Assembly (NCBI GenBank): GCA_002914805.1
Contig: JXTB01000285.1
Coordinates: forward strand, 62,001-126,000
Length of the DNA: 64,000 nucleotides
Direction: 5' to 3'
From: Parasponia andersonii
Lineage: Eukaryota; Streptophyta; Magnoliopsida; Rosales; Cannabaceae
Positions 11,280-24,017 of this stretch are shown here, piece after piece. Made by a program: the position numbers and the translations under genes. Position 1 is the stretch's first letter, and each line of letters begins with the position of its first letter. Under the pieces are notes generated by a model, which did not search any database, was not told the DNA's origin, and worked only from the letters and a program-made list of their open reading frames with translations.

Positions 11280-12417
11280 TAAATGTAGCGTCAGTTTATC
11301 CAATTTTCACAAATACAACGTTATTTTTTCATATTTTTACAAATTTATTACCAATTTGTCCCATTAAAGATCATTTGAAAACATAATTATTTATATCTTT
11401 TATTTCCTCCTATTTAGTAGATTTTGATATTTACGAGTAAAATATTTTTTTTAATATTATTCGCTAAATAGGCAAAAGTGACACGGTATTCGCAAAAATT
11501 AAGGCTAATCTTGGCAAAAACAAGAGGTTGTAGAGTATTTTGTCCAAATGTTTCTTTTCTTTTCTTTTCTTTTGGGTTTATCTTATATTTAACCTCAAAA
11601 ATTATATAGAATGTCTAATTATTCTCGGAGCTATTAAAAGTTACTTTGCCCCTGAATTACAAAGAAAGGTCATTTTATCAGGTGAACTGACAGAAAAATG
11701 ATAATTGTGCATATGTGTTTTGGGGAGTTAAATCAGTAAAATTGCATGTGCATTTTTCCAAAGAAATTAGAGAATACATGAACCAAAAAATATTATGATT
11801 TGACCACTATGCTTAAGTTAATAAACCTCTTAAATTTATATGCTCCTTTGATAAAAATGCTCTAAAAAAACAAAAGCATAGTCTCTTTAAAAAACCTTGT
11901 TCAAATCCTTCAAAACCATTTTAAAAATCAAGTTCTTACACAATAATTATAGCTTAAAATAGCTTATTACTAAGTTTTGAGATGTTCTAAGGTAATTTAT
12001 ATATTAAAAAATCAAGTTAACTTTTGCGAATTTTAACAATAAATTGCGATAATTGTCGAAATTTTTCGATGATTTTCATTGGTATTTGATAAAAGTGACA
12101 TTTCAATAAAAGTAGTATTCTTGATAAAATATTTCTGAAAATGGTTTTAGATACAATTTTGATAGGATATTTCTGACAAAATTTCGATGAAAATAGTATT
12201 TTTGATAAAAATGGATGAAATTTTTATAAGTGGTATTTAGATAAATTTTGACAGTTTTCGATATTACTTCAATGAAGTGATATTTTTAATATGATTTCGA
12301 TAGTATTGCAAATTATGGTTCAAAATGACAAACTAACTTAGATTTGATTTTATAACACATAAGTTATCCAAAAATATCTTGAAATTTGATAATAAACTAT
12401 TTTAAACTATATTGCAT
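11280..12417. other. AT-rich intergenic with degenerate short repeats
   Basis: No gene seen. Between about 12,030 and 12,310 a motif of the type TTTCGATAAAAATGGTATTT recurs in degenerate form, suggesting an old simple tandem repeat. Nothing else stands out. Confidence 0.5.
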
Positions 12418-12626
12418 TTAGGCATATATTGTTTCTAGAGTAATACTAAAAACACACAAAATATACACACAATGATGTAGCATTACTTTTAACCACCCAT
12501 AATTTTGAAATAAGGTCCCACTGTGTATGTGAATGACTCAAAACATATGCAACATCATTGTATATATATTTTGTATGTATATTATGTATGTCCCTAACAT
12601 TACTCTAGAAACAAAATATGCCTAAA
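12418..12626. mobile_element. MITE with about 70-bp terminal inverted repeats
   Basis: The left arm begins TTTAGGCATATATTGTTTC and continues TAGAGTAATACTAAAAACAC. The right arm, reverse complemented, begins TTTAGGCATATTTTGTTTC and continues TAGAGTAATGTTAGGGACAT. Both then share ACAATGATGT. The arms pair over about 70 bp around a short centre. No coding capacity. A target duplication is not obvious, so the superfamily is not assigned. Confidence 0.75.
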
Positions 12627-13513
12627 AATTTTTACAAGTATTTTTGTCTAAAAATTGTCCTAATACAATACAGATTTCAATTCTAGATACAATATAGATT
12701 TCAATTGTTTATTAACCTGAGCATATAGGCAAATATAGTCTTTTGGAGTATATTTAATAAAATTTCTCTTTTTTCGTATGTTTGCCTAACAAGTGACGAT
12801 ATTAGTGAGGCAAAGTTGAAACTTGAAATGGATAATAATAATTTTATATTCCATTTATATCTTGTGTATTTGTTATTATTAATATTAACCTTTACATTTA
12901 AAACTTGTAATAAATTTATACTAATTTGATACTAACGTTGACCATAGAATGAACTAAAATATTTTTTTGAACTTGAAGACATGTATATTAAAAATAATTT
13001 AAATTCAAAACTAACTAAAATTAATGACTAAAATAAGATATCTTAAAGACTTTTAAATTAAAATGCAAAATCTTATAATTTTTAATATTTATTATAGTTT
13101 TTAAAATTTGATAAGTTTTAAATTTGATTTACTTATGAAACATATATATTTAAAATATAAATAGGTATTTTGGTAAACTCAATAGTCAAAATTGGTATTA
13201 GCAAAGAGATGTATAAATTAGTTATAATTTTGAATCTGAAAAGTTAATATTAATAATAACTAAAACACAACAAAAAATAATAAAATTCAATGTATAAAAA
13301 TGTAAACTTCTCAACTTTTAATAATTTAGAAGTATATTAAGACACTCAACATATTTACAAACATGAAAATAGCCCCTTTTTTATACACCGAGTTGGAGGC
13401 CTCAAAACTCAAAGCTAGATATAAATTAAAAGCATGAATATATAAATAACAAAAACCCAAAAGAAAAAGAAAGAAAAATTATGTGCCTATATTAATGCCT
13501 AAATTTAAACAGT

Positions 13514-13548
<35 letters not shown>

Positions 13549-13735
13549 TCTCTAATCGTGTTAAAATATTTTCGCAAACAAATATTGTGAGATCATTGTC
13601 ATTATTATCTTATCAACTTGTAAATGTGTTACCCCTAATATTCTAACTACTATATATCATACTAATACTAATAATTTTATTTTATTTTTCACTTTAGAAT
13701 AAAGTTGTATAAAAAAAATGACTTAAAGAATGTTG
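12627..13735. other. AT-rich intergenic with (TA)n microsatellite
   Basis: No gene seen. A (TA)n run of about 30 bases lies near 13,516-13,545. Confidence 0.6.
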
Positions 13736-13739
13736 GTGG

Positions 13740-14725
13740 TCATACGGGGGACACCTCCCAGAAAGAAAAATTATCAAATCGTTTCGATAAAAAGGCCTAT
13801 TTTGCAACTGAATGAGCAGAGCTATTCAATATCCTCAGAATCAAGAATAAGTTACAACTACAGAACTTTAAAAATGAAATAACATTAAAGGAAATATGGG
13901 AAAGACGCCACGAAAAGGGTTTCTAGTATGCTAATGTCGAGATCATCTCCTTAAAGTCTGCGTAAAGTTGTGCGTTCTGCCAATTCTTCTCCACATACTA
14001 AACTAAGCCCAGTTCGAGAGCCTGCATTTCTCCTTCGAGAGGGGTTTTTTCCGAAAACAAGGATGTCGTTAATAGGATAATATGGTCATTTTTCCCTTTG
14101 GCTATGACACCTATTGTGCCCTCTCCGTCTTTAAAGGTCACGTCTATAAAAACTATAACCCGCCTCGAAGGATTTGGAATACATCTTGGAGGATCTACAG
14201 TCCTTTTTCGTCCTGAGCTATGTTTATTCTAGGTGTTACAGTAGCCTATTGATACTCTTTCACAATAGCATTCACAATTGATTTTGGGTTTTCTTGACAT
14301 CCTTTGTGGAAATTTGTATTCCTAGTGTACTAAATTTTTTCACAGACCACCGCAGCAAAGGTCGTAAACTCATCTCTCACTTGCTTCTCACAACTGACCA
14401 AGTGATAGGGTTTGAATATCTATGTCACTAGCTCTAAATCATTTGTTATAAGCATTTGGTCTAAATGCATAGATTCTATTTACTACCAAACCAGATGGGT
14501 TTCGCGATTGGGCAACATATAAAAAGATGGACAACATTATCCTTTGAGTTTGAATATAACATATAGTTATTGATGGTACTCTCAAAAATACTCCCTACTC
14601 TTTCACTCGTAAGGAGGTCATTCTTCCTAATTCTTTAAAGCAGTAGTTTCAATCATTCATGTATGTAGCTTGACCAAACAGTCTTCCAGACTATCGAGGA
14701 TCTCTTAGTTTGGAAGGATACAAAA
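13740..14725 (-). mobile_element. Broken 3' end of an L1-type LINE (zf-RVT and RNase H)
   Basis: The minus strand from about 14,580 carries DNVVHLFICCPIAKPIWFGS, the zinc-binding domain found after reverse transcriptase in plant LINEs. From about 14,197 to 13,740 one frame gives an RNase H domain: VIVFIDVTFKDGEGTIGVIA, then PLEGEMQALELGL, NAQLYADFKEMISTL and LNSSAHSVAK. The Asp-Glu-Asp catalytic order and the late His are all visible. Three in-frame stops interrupt this frame (after LELGLV, after STLAY and after HSVAK), so it is dead. The reverse transcriptase and endonuclease parts are not recognisable upstream, so this is a 5'-truncated copy. No clear poly(A) tail remains. Confidence 0.8.
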
Positions 14726-15069
14726 ACATGGTGAATTCACAACTAAAAGTGCATACTAAGATTAAATCTAATAATTTTATTTCGGTTTAGAAACCTAAAG
14801 TCTGAACTAAGGTAAAAGTATGAAGCTTAGACTTAGGTTCGAAACCTAAAACTTTGGCTGACATAGTGAAAGATCCAATGAACCAGTCAATCTTTGGACA
14901 ATTACCTCCTTCACTCAATTGATTATTTGTTATTAAGTTTTTTTGAATCTATTTCTTTTAGTTATATTTATGCCTCTAAATACACACGAGTCTTTTTTTT
15001 TTGTGGGTTATATTTCTAATGTCCATTATTATTTTTATTTGCTTCAATTTTGAGGATTCAGTTTGTGTT

Positions 15070-15114
15070 ATAATATATATATATATATATATAGATATAT
15101 ATATATATATATAT
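15070..15114. repeat. (TA)n microsatellite
   Basis: Nearly pure TA repeats with one interruption (ATAGATAT). Confidence 0.9.
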
Positions 15115-15420
15115 TATGGGTACCAATTCAGTAGGTTTTTTTTTAATCAGTTAATATGTATTGTTTTATCCTCATCATGTATATATATGAATATATTATG
15201 GATACCAATTCAGTAGTTTTTTTTTAATCAATTAATATGTATTATTTTATCCTCATCAGGTACGTGTTTTTATGATAAAAAATAAAAAAAGGAAGAACAT
15301 TAAATAATATGTATTTATTATTTTTTTCTAATTACTTAAATTATAATAGTCATTAGATAATTGATCCAATGACTAAAAAAAATATTGGATTATAGCATAA
15401 ACATATATATATATTCAAAG
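15112..15420 (+). repeat. AT-rich dispersed repeat, two tandem heads of 83 bp
   Basis: TATTATGGGTACCAATTCAG at about 15,112 recurs at about 15,195 as TATTATGGATACCAATTCAG, each followed by a T-run and AATATGTATT.TTTTATCC. The second copy continues into TTAAATAATATGTATTTATT, TAATTACTTAAATTATAATA and GATCCAATGACTAAAA. These match units in the 33.5-36.0 kb duplication, so this is one dispersed family. No coding capacity seen. Confidence 0.65.
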
Positions 15421-17781
15421 TTTTTCTTAAAAGTCAGTTTGGGTAGGCTTGAGTTTTGAAAACCTAAACCTGAAGCCTAACCCAATAGAGCTTCAGGTTG
15501 AACTAATGTCCAATTTCGTACTTTTATCTTTGGGTTTAATTCAGAATTTTAGGCTTTCAAAACCTAATAATATTAAAATAAGATATAAACATTGAGAAAT
15601 TTAAGGTAAATTTATTTGAAAGTTAATAAAAGTGCTAAAAAAGATCTCATACATCATATCTGACATGTGCTTTGTGAAAAATATTTTAACTTGATTCCAC
15701 ATAAAATATATGAGTAATGATAATTACACAAAAATTTAACATCCAATAATGTGACACTTTTTAAATGCATATGTTTTTTATATTGAAAAAAAAAAAGGAA
15801 AAAAAAAAAGCATGTATATAGTGTGATCCTATTTAAAAGAACAATGGCAAAAAAGCGTACCACATTATTGGATGTAACTTTTGAAAGTAAATTTGTATCA
15901 CTAGCATCACTCTCAAAGGTATTAATCTATTTTTTTTTTTTAATGTTTTTAGATAGTTGGAGCTTGTGGTCCATGAACTTTTCAAAACTTTTGTCCCTCG
16001 AAAAATAGTTAATTCAGTTTGTCCTTGATTTTATATTAAGTGACCATTTGGTCAAAATTACTAATAATTTTTAAATTTCAAGTAAATTCTCGTGTATGTA
16101 TAAAGTGTTCAATACAAACAAATAAAATTGAAAAAAAAAATCATAAATTTAAATCTTGAGCTTCCGATCACGTTCATTTTCTTCTTCGAATCTCCCTAAT
16201 CTTTTTATTGAAATACAACTTCGGGCTCTAATTTTCAAGTTTTCAACCCAAAAATTTGGATTTTTTGTATTCTATCTTGAATATTCGACCATTTTTTTTA
16301 GAGAGCAAAATATCACATTTTAAACGGTTAATGACTAGGCGGGAGGATTGGGGGGCTTTTGAACCTTTTACATCTAGTTAATACTTTGTGTTTCAGACTC
16401 AAGATTTGAGTTAAGTTTCACATTATTGTCATACCAAAAGAAAAGGACAACAGTCAAAGATTGAGCTTAAAAGCAAACATGCTTGAGTTGAGCTTGGGGA
16501 TCAACTCAAATTATCATAAACAATTGTGAAGAGAAAAAAATCTAGCACTTGGTGAATTAAATTTACAAAATTACTGTTATATTTAAAGTAGCATTTAAGT
16601 GTTTTGTGAATTATTAATTGTTGTGCTGTAAAATCTTAAATTACTATAATAATCATACCATGTTTTCATATAATAAGAATATGTTTTCACGTGCATTTTA
16701 CAATCATATTTTCAAACTGTTCAATTAAGAAATAAAACTAAATATTTAATTGACTAGATACAAATCATTTGTAGATTTTTGGTTTAGAAATAATTTATCA
16801 CTGCTAAAGTTGCAAATACAAATTTTTTTCACCTAATAAAATTGCAAGCTTATTAAACAAAAGAAAAATGCTCACAATGTTCTTTTTAAAATAGATAGGA
16901 GTAAAATAAAAAATTTTGATAGATTCGAGTGTCAAGATTCAGGCATTTTATAGTTTGAGGATTAAAATGAGTTATGGTAAAATTTGGGGCTAAAATGGAA
17001 AGGTTTTCCGCCCATTTATAATAGAAGAGTGATAAATGAGTTAAAATAAAGGAAATTGTGGCTCTACTGCCACTCCTTTGGATATTTTTCTAACACTTTA
17101 AAAATTGAATTTTATTTTTAAAAAATCTCCTTCCAGAATTACTTTGGAAATTACATAAAGTGCAAATACGACACAAAATCAAAAGAATTCTTAACACACC
17201 CCTCATCACGAACAGTTTCTTAGTCTATTAATAATTTGAATTTCAGTTATCTTTGTTTATATTTAAAGAAAATAAAAACAAAAGCTAATATTTGATTGTG
17301 CTGCAAGTCGCTGGTTTTAAGCATAAAATCGTTTAATAAATGGATTTCAATATCTATTAGTTTTGTATTTTAATGCGCTTTATAGGTTATAAATTCCATG
17401 AAGATTAATGGAATTTCTCATTCTTTCGTTATCTCTCATTAGTTTCTCCAAATTACAGAATACAATAAAATAAATCCAATTAAAAGAGCCAAAAGCACCC
17501 AAAAAAAAAAAAAATAAGAAAGAAAAGGAGAGGTATACATACACGCGGAGAAGATAAAGAAGATTGAACTCAGTTTTGTTATTTCAGCAATGTTAGAGTT
17601 TGCCGTCTCGAAAGGCGTGGCTAAGGTTCCCCCAAAAAAAAAAAAAAAGGTTGGCTGGGTGGGGAAAGTAAGATACACACATGTCATGGGCAATTTCGGA
17701 ATACAAAATAGATGGAAAAAGAAAATTTAAAATTTTTAAATTTAATAAGTAGCTAGAGCGATGTCAATAAACTCACCTTAA
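15421..17781. other. AT-rich intergenic, no gene seen
   Basis: No coding, RNA-gene or complete transposon signal. A piece near 15,950-16,080 reads like a single arm of a foldback element, without a visible partner. GGGTGGGGAAAGTAAG at about 17,659 recurs near 18,693, hinting at further transposon ends. Confidence 0.5.
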
Positions 17782-18259
17782 GGGGAAAATACTAAACACC
17801 TCTCGTGTATTTTAGCAAAATGTCAGTTTTCACCACTATATTTTTCCAAAATACAAAATATATCCCCTCCATTTGCTATGTTGGGTCACATTTACTCAAA
17901 ATTACATTATAAAATGATGTTAATATCCTTAGTCAAAGTTAACAAAATAGTATTAACTACTCCCTTGACCCTATAACTAAACAAATTTTTTTAAGACAAG
18001 AAACTTAAGTTTTTAAGTATAAAATTGAATATTTGATATTTAAGTTGCTTGATTGTAAATTTAATGGATATTTTGATTATTTGACCAGGGGTAGTATAGT
18101 CATTTTTTAAAAAAAGGCAAAAGTCCTTAGAAATTTGTCACATGAGATAATTTTGATACAATTTTACAAATAGATGGGACAAATTTTGTGTTTCTAAAAA
18201 CATAAGGGAGGAATTGATATTTTGCAAAAATACAATAGAGGTTTTTGGTATTTTTCCTA
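17782..18259. mobile_element. Foldback element / long-TIR MITE
   Basis: The left end GGGGAAAATACTAAACACC and onward pairs with the right end, which reverse complemented reads TAGGAAAAATACCAAAAACC. Similarity continues through TGTATTTT.GCAAAAT.TCA for about 150 bp on each side. Total about 480 bp. No coding capacity. No convincing target duplication is seen. Confidence 0.65.
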
Positions 18260-18918
18260 AAATAAATGGACAAAAGAAATTTTTGGATGGGGTGGCTCTA
18301 ATAACATACCATTGTCTACTTTCCCCACACATAACTTTAAATAATTATATTATTCTTAAAACCGAATTAGTGAAAATCCAAAAAGGACAAATATTATAAT
18401 GAAATTTCAGCATTATAAAACTGCATGTTACACTCACTTTCTTTTCCTCCTTAGATACAGAGAAGTGAGACTGAATGTTGAAGAAGAAGCACATGGATGT
18501 TGAGGGGAAAAAAATAAAAAAGGAATAATTTATCCCAAAAAAAAATTTATTCCCAAATCCGAATTCAACAATCCAGACTTTGAACTCCAAGTAATAGTTT
18601 CCAAATTATCAACTTTTCTTTTTTTTTTTTTAAACCTTTGGAAAACCTTCAAAAGAAACTTAATTTTTTTTTTTGTTAGATATACTTTTTGGGTGGGGAA
18701 AGTAAGCGAGTTTTGGAATTAAAAAGAGTTAGGGTAAAAATGGAAATATGAGGATTTTTAATTTAAAATAAAATACATTTTTGAAAAGAGGATACGAAGA
18801 GTAGACAAGGCTAAGTCACTGTCAACAGAGCCACCCAGTCAGGTGCCAAATTAAGATTAAATTATATACAAGCAAAATTATAAGCATTTGTTAATTAAAC
18901 TGATAATGATTTAGTCCA

Positions 18919-20134
18919 ATAAATGTTAGGGTTTATATCACACGTAGTCCTTGGCCTTTCTCCGTTGTATTAATCAGGTCCCTATTATTATTATTTTTTT
19001 TTTTTGAGTTTTTAGATCCCAATCTTACACATGCATTATTTTAGTCCTTTTTTCATATTTCTATCCAATTTAGTTGTTATTTAACAATTTTAATATCAAT
19101 TGGATCCGCAATCTTTACACAATATATCACTTATGCCTCTATTCTTTATTTTGTAGTTTTGACTCTTTTAACTTTTCTTTTTGTAATAATCAGGTCCTTT
19201 TGAGTTAAACATCCAATTCTAATCAAAACTGCATTAAATAAATTAATAAAAATTACCAGTAAAATGAATGTTCAATACCAATAAGGCATTTTTTGAAAGA
19301 GATTATCTAAATAACGATATTTTTTTTAATAAATTCCTACTACAAATAATATGGTACAACTTAATTGTGAATTTTTATTAATGGTAGTAAAGTTCATTTT
19401 CTCTAATTATATAAACTCACCAATTTTTTTTTGGTTAAAACTCATAAATGGTAAATTTTTTTTAAAAAAAACCTCTTAAATAACAATAGAAATTAATTTA
19501 TAGAAAATCATAGGTTTTGATAATGACAATAGTTAATAACATAAAAATTACTATCTATGAATAGATAGTAATCGTGTATATACATTGATATAACAAGAGA
19601 AAAAATGTATTATTTAATAATGATTCTTGTTAATGATTGTGAATTTTTTTTTTTATAATTTTATGAACTTGCAATCGTTTAAAAATAGTCTAAAAGTCTC
19701 TCAACTACATAAAATATGAGCTTTGATATATATAATTTAGGTATATATTTCAATTGATATTTAACTGAGTCATTTTTGTATTACTTTTGAATTTGTTAGT
19801 TTTTATTAATTTATTTAATACAATTTGATTAGAGATAGATTTTAACTCAAAATTGACTCAAAAGGATCTAAATGCTACAAAAGCGAAAATCTAAGGAGTC
19901 AAAAGCTACAAAATAAAAAATATGGACCTAAATGATGCATTGTGTGAAGTTGATGATCAATAATATTAAAATTATTAGATAACAGCTGAATTGGACAGAA
20001 AAAAAAAAAACTAAAATGATATAAATGTATAAAATTAGGATCTAAAATCTAAAAAAGAAATGTTAGATTCTGATTAATTAATAGCAGGAGGAAAAGATTA
20101 GATACGGTAGATAATATAAACCCCATAAATTTTA
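18919..20134. mobile_element. Long foldback element with 10-bp target duplication (Mutator-like)
   Basis: The element spans about 18,929-20,124. The left end starts GGGTTTATATCACACGTAG and the right end, reverse complemented, GGGTTTATATTATCTACC. The arms match for about 330 bp (for example TTTTGTAG.TTTTGACTC and CTAATCAAA.TGTATTAAAT versus CTAATCAAAACTGCATTAAA). Flanks are ATAAATGTTA (18,919-18,928) and ATAAATTTTA (20,125-20,134), 9 of 10 identical. A 9-10-bp duplication with long inverted ends is the Mutator/MULE pattern. No transposase is visible, so it is non-autonomous. Confidence 0.75.
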
Positions 20135-21375
20135 TAACATACGATTCAGTCTGATAAAAGTTTGCCACGTCACGCTGTCTTCTTTATTGCATGTGATCAA
20201 ATAAAGAGCGCGTGTAGCCTATGGAGAAACGGCTTCTTTTGTGGTCCTCTTTGAGTTTGAACACTTCAAAAACTGACCAACTTTAAAGCAGCTTGTCCTA
20301 GGAAATGTAGCCGCTTTGAATTTTGATGCCTCGTAGAGTCGAAGGTTCCAATAGCTTAGAAACAAAATACCAAAGAAGAAACACTTCCAATTCCAATTTG
20401 AAGGATGAATTAGAATCTTAATACCCTCATTTCAACCCCCATAAAAAGGGACAGAAAACATAGACAATTGTTACAATTTTTTTTTTTTTTAAAAAAAGAC
20501 TACTCTAAAAGCCTAATATCAAATTTTAACATCTATGTATAAAAACAGGTGTCTTCAATCCTATGCTGTATAACATCCATCTTAGTATGTGCTACTTTTT
20601 ATGCCAAATATAGTACATACTATGTACCCCAAAAATTACAATATTACCAGTAAGATGAGTAGTTAGATGGTACTTGGATCAAAATAAGAAAAGACATTTT
20701 ATAAGTTGAACTTTCACAAAATATTATTCTTTATCTAAGATTATAAAATTATCATGCTCAAAGTATTGGCACTCTTTTTTGCCATTGGTGAAATCGTCCA
20801 AGGCCTACATATGAATTCCGTTTCTCAAGGAAAATAAAACAAGAGCATGTTAAATCAGATTTTCTCAACTGGATAAGTCTCAAATAGTGGAATGCAAATC
20901 AAAATCAACATTAATTAAATGAAAAGAAAAAAAAAAAAAAAAAAGCTATTAGACAGAGACTAGACAAAGGTAGGGCAAAACATACAAGTTTATAACTCAA
21001 GCAAAATATACCCCAGTAAACAAACTACAGGGGAATCCAACACAGCTTATATGCCTCAAATACTCAGCCGTTATGATGTTTGATTATGTACTCTAACATA
21101 TACACATATTGGAAGTTTAAAATAACCAAATATATTGACTAGCAATAAACCATTGAAGGGCATTCTTCAAGATCTCTGGAAAACTGGAAAGGTCTTCTTC
21201 GTCAACCAATTCCAAAGTGAAGCATCAAAACTGCCCTTCATAGACTTTGCTAAGCTTATAGTACCTACTAGCTGTAATATATACCACTTAAAACCAAAGA
21301 ATATAATAAAATCTTATGATAACTGTATACTTCTAAGTAGCCAAAGAATATGAGAAACTCTTATGATTACTCTCT
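20135..21375. other. Intergenic downstream of the 306-aa gene
   Basis: 20,160-20,345 is richer in GC than its surroundings (for example GCCACGTCAC) but has no open frame of note. It could be old gene or promoter debris. The rest probably includes the 3' UTR of the minus-strand gene. No RNA gene seen. Confidence 0.5.
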
Positions 21376-23629
21376 TCACAAAACTGGACCTGGTTTATCC
21401 CAACTCCACGGATTTCCTCCTCTACCAGATCCATGATGGTTGTTAACCGGTGCGCAGGACTTCAAGTTCCACTGCGTCAAAGCATGCCTGTTATATGAAG
21501 CAACATTTACGGGTCCTCCCCTTCTTCTTCCTCTGCACCCACGGTCCGTCTGATAGTCATGGCCGGGAAATCTTGAGCTTCTATACCCCGAATTGTACCA
21601 ACCCGAGTTATCTTTCCTCCAGCTGTTCGTGCCCCATGTTGGACGACTCTCCCTATCAACTTGTTGTCCATCTAAGTTGTTATCCCAATCTTTCTCATTG
21701 TCAGCCCAATCTTTCTTTCTAAGGGCTTCGTATGTATCATCATAGTCATGCTCCCAAGGAAATTTCCCATCGGCCCCTGGATTCAGAGGTATGATAGTAT
21801 CTTCTTTACAATCTTCTGCATCCCCCCATCCAGTGGAAAACGACTGATTCGGAAGAAGAGAGTCACAGAGGATCAGAACATTCTCAGTTTGATTATCGAC
21901 ATCCGAGGGTTTTGGTTCTCTTTCTAAATCCAAATACAGCTCATGATCAATCTCGGAGTTCCAATCTATGTTGTCAATATAGATATCAGGATCAGGTAAT
22001 GATATTTCACAGGGAAGGCAATTAATCTTTGCATAAAACCTGCGTTTTGCATTGTTGAATGCCTCTTCACAAGCAGAATCGTTCCATTCAACAACATTGT
22101 GATGCAGATACATATACTTCTTAGAGTCCAAGACCTTTCGCCACGGAACTGAACCAACAGACGAGCAGAATTTCTTTTCCCACAAGGGCACAGTTGACTG
22201 CCAAATTTCTGCAAAACAAAAGGCAGTGTTATTTCAGTAAGAGTGGATCTAAAAGACACAGAAAGTTCAGATTAAAATTAGATGTGCATCTACATTTAGA
22301 AAGCAAAACATAACTGTTATAAAGAGAAACGAATGCACTAAGCGATAAGAGACACCGGGATAACTGGAAAAACTACTCACAAGTCAATCTACAACAAAGG
22401 AAAGCTAGTAATAATGATATTTACAAGACATATGGCAGAAATCGACAACGAAAATAAATAGCCAAAGTTATCCGAAAAAAGCTCAAACCAATCCCCTCTA
22501 TACACCTAAATATAACTTATTCTGACAATTTGTCTACTCTTCCATGCCACATTCATGCCTGTTTTACTTATTACCGAAATCAGAATCGAAAATTTTTCAC
22601 ATTTGCCATCAGATAAAATAGCCCAATATTTTAGGCCTAACAATGGAAACTCAAACAAAATTTGCACCGGCATTGCCAAAGATAGACATTCCACAATAAG
22701 ATTGAGTCCTAAACTTACTAAAAATAAATAAGAAATCTCTATTCTGACGCCCTAATGCAAATGAACCTAGACTGATTAAAAAAAAAAAAAAATCTCCTGC
22801 AACATAGCTTCGACAAGAGCTTTGCTCGCAGAAAATGACTGAACAATCGAAACGAAATCGGAGACTTCGATTCTCACTTATGTAGATGACCAATTACACT
22901 ACAAGGCCATTCCAAAAAAAATCACTCCCCTTGCAGGAAAAACTTATGCAAATCAATCTCAAACAATAAACATTATTCAAAACTCTCTCCATACAGAACT
23001 AATCTCCAAAAAGCAAATAGACTTTCCCCAAATCCACTAGCTGAAACAACGACATTAACATATTTAACAATCAGGAAGGATCATCCATACACAAATTGTT
23101 AAAACCCTCCATGATTAAGTATGAAAACTCTGCTCTGACCCAAAATGCAGAATAAATATATGAAAACATAAGTAAGAAAAAGAAAAATCACGGGATTCAT
23201 CGAATTCATTCTATAACAAATAAAAATAAAAATAAAAATAAGAAGAAACAAAGGCAGACCAAAACGTTTTCATGCAAACAAAAAAAAAAAGAAAGAAAGA
23301 AAGGAAGGAGAAAACCACATAATCCATCTAGACCGCCTTAAGTAAAGAGCAACATAAATAAAATAGAACAATACAAAAACACTTAAAAAAAACTAACCAT
23401 TTAAAAAAATTAAAAGGATTAACTCCTGAAACCATCATTAGAGAGAATTAAGACAACAATTACAAATACCAATAAAACAGCATTAAAGAAAAAAAAAAGA
23501 AAAAGGAAAAAAACCCAGAAAACGAAAAACCATCTACATACCATGAGGAGGCTTTTTCCTTTCTGATTTCATCCTATAGCTCTCTTGATCATAAATTTCA
23601 CCATGTCTTCTTCCTCTCCAACTACCCAT
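21376..23629 (-). CDS. Uncharacterised plant protein, 306 residues, Gly/Arg/Trp-rich C terminus
   Basis: I do not recognise this gene. Two coding exons: 23629-23542 (MGSWRGRRHGEIYDQESYRM...PPH) and 22208-21376, joined at CATG|GTATGT and TTTTGCAG|AAATTTGG in frame. This start is preferred to the later Met in exon 2 (PLWEKKFCS) because the splice joins cleanly and exon 2 is open upstream of that Met. Visible parts: a basic, polar N terminus; a Trp/Tyr-rich block with VPWRKVLDSKKYMYLHHNVV and WNDSACEEAFNNAKRRF (about 50-90), probably the conserved core; an acidic middle (DPDIYIDNIDWNSEIDHELY); and a low-complexity C terminus with GCRGRRRGG and HHGSGRGG. No signal peptide or membrane segment. The RGG-like tail could bind RNA, but that is a guess. 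The intron is 1,333 bp. It looks intact. Confidence 0.85.
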
Positions 23630-24010
23630 AATTAACAAGCTTCAGAGAAAAACAACAAAAACCCAGAAAAAGAAAGAGAGAACAGAAGAAAACCCAACAA
23701 GGATTTTGGTCACAGAACAACAAAAAGACCAAAACTTTGAGTCAGAACCAGGCTAACAATGATCAAGAACAGGAAAAACAAGGCTTTAAGGCAAAAGGGT
23801 ATTCGAGTTTTGCGACAGAGATCGGATTGGGAACTCGAAAGATTGGGTTGAATGAATGATTAGAAAAGTTGTGATGATTTTTCTTTTTTAAGTGTGATCA
23901 AAGAAAGAAACTCCGAGGTTTCAGAAATTGAAAATATGGGTGGTGATATTATAGAAAGAAAAAAAAAAAAGAACAAATAAATAAAGATAAAGGGCGTGGT
24001 TTTGACTGGT

Positions 24011-24017
24011 ATTTATA
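24011..24017 (-). promoter_or_regulatory. TATA box of the 306-aa gene
   Basis: The minus strand reads CGCTATAAATACC here, a strong TATA box about 385 bp before the ATG. Transcription would start near 23,985 and give a leader of about 350 nt, which contains purine-rich runs. Confidence 0.5.

Noticed and set aside
20160-20345. GC-richer patch as a possible gene
   Set aside because: No open frame or splice pattern of note in either strand.
21376-22191. Gene 3 starting at the Met before PLWEKKFCS
   Set aside because: The frame is open upstream and joins by good splice sites to an exon with an earlier Met.
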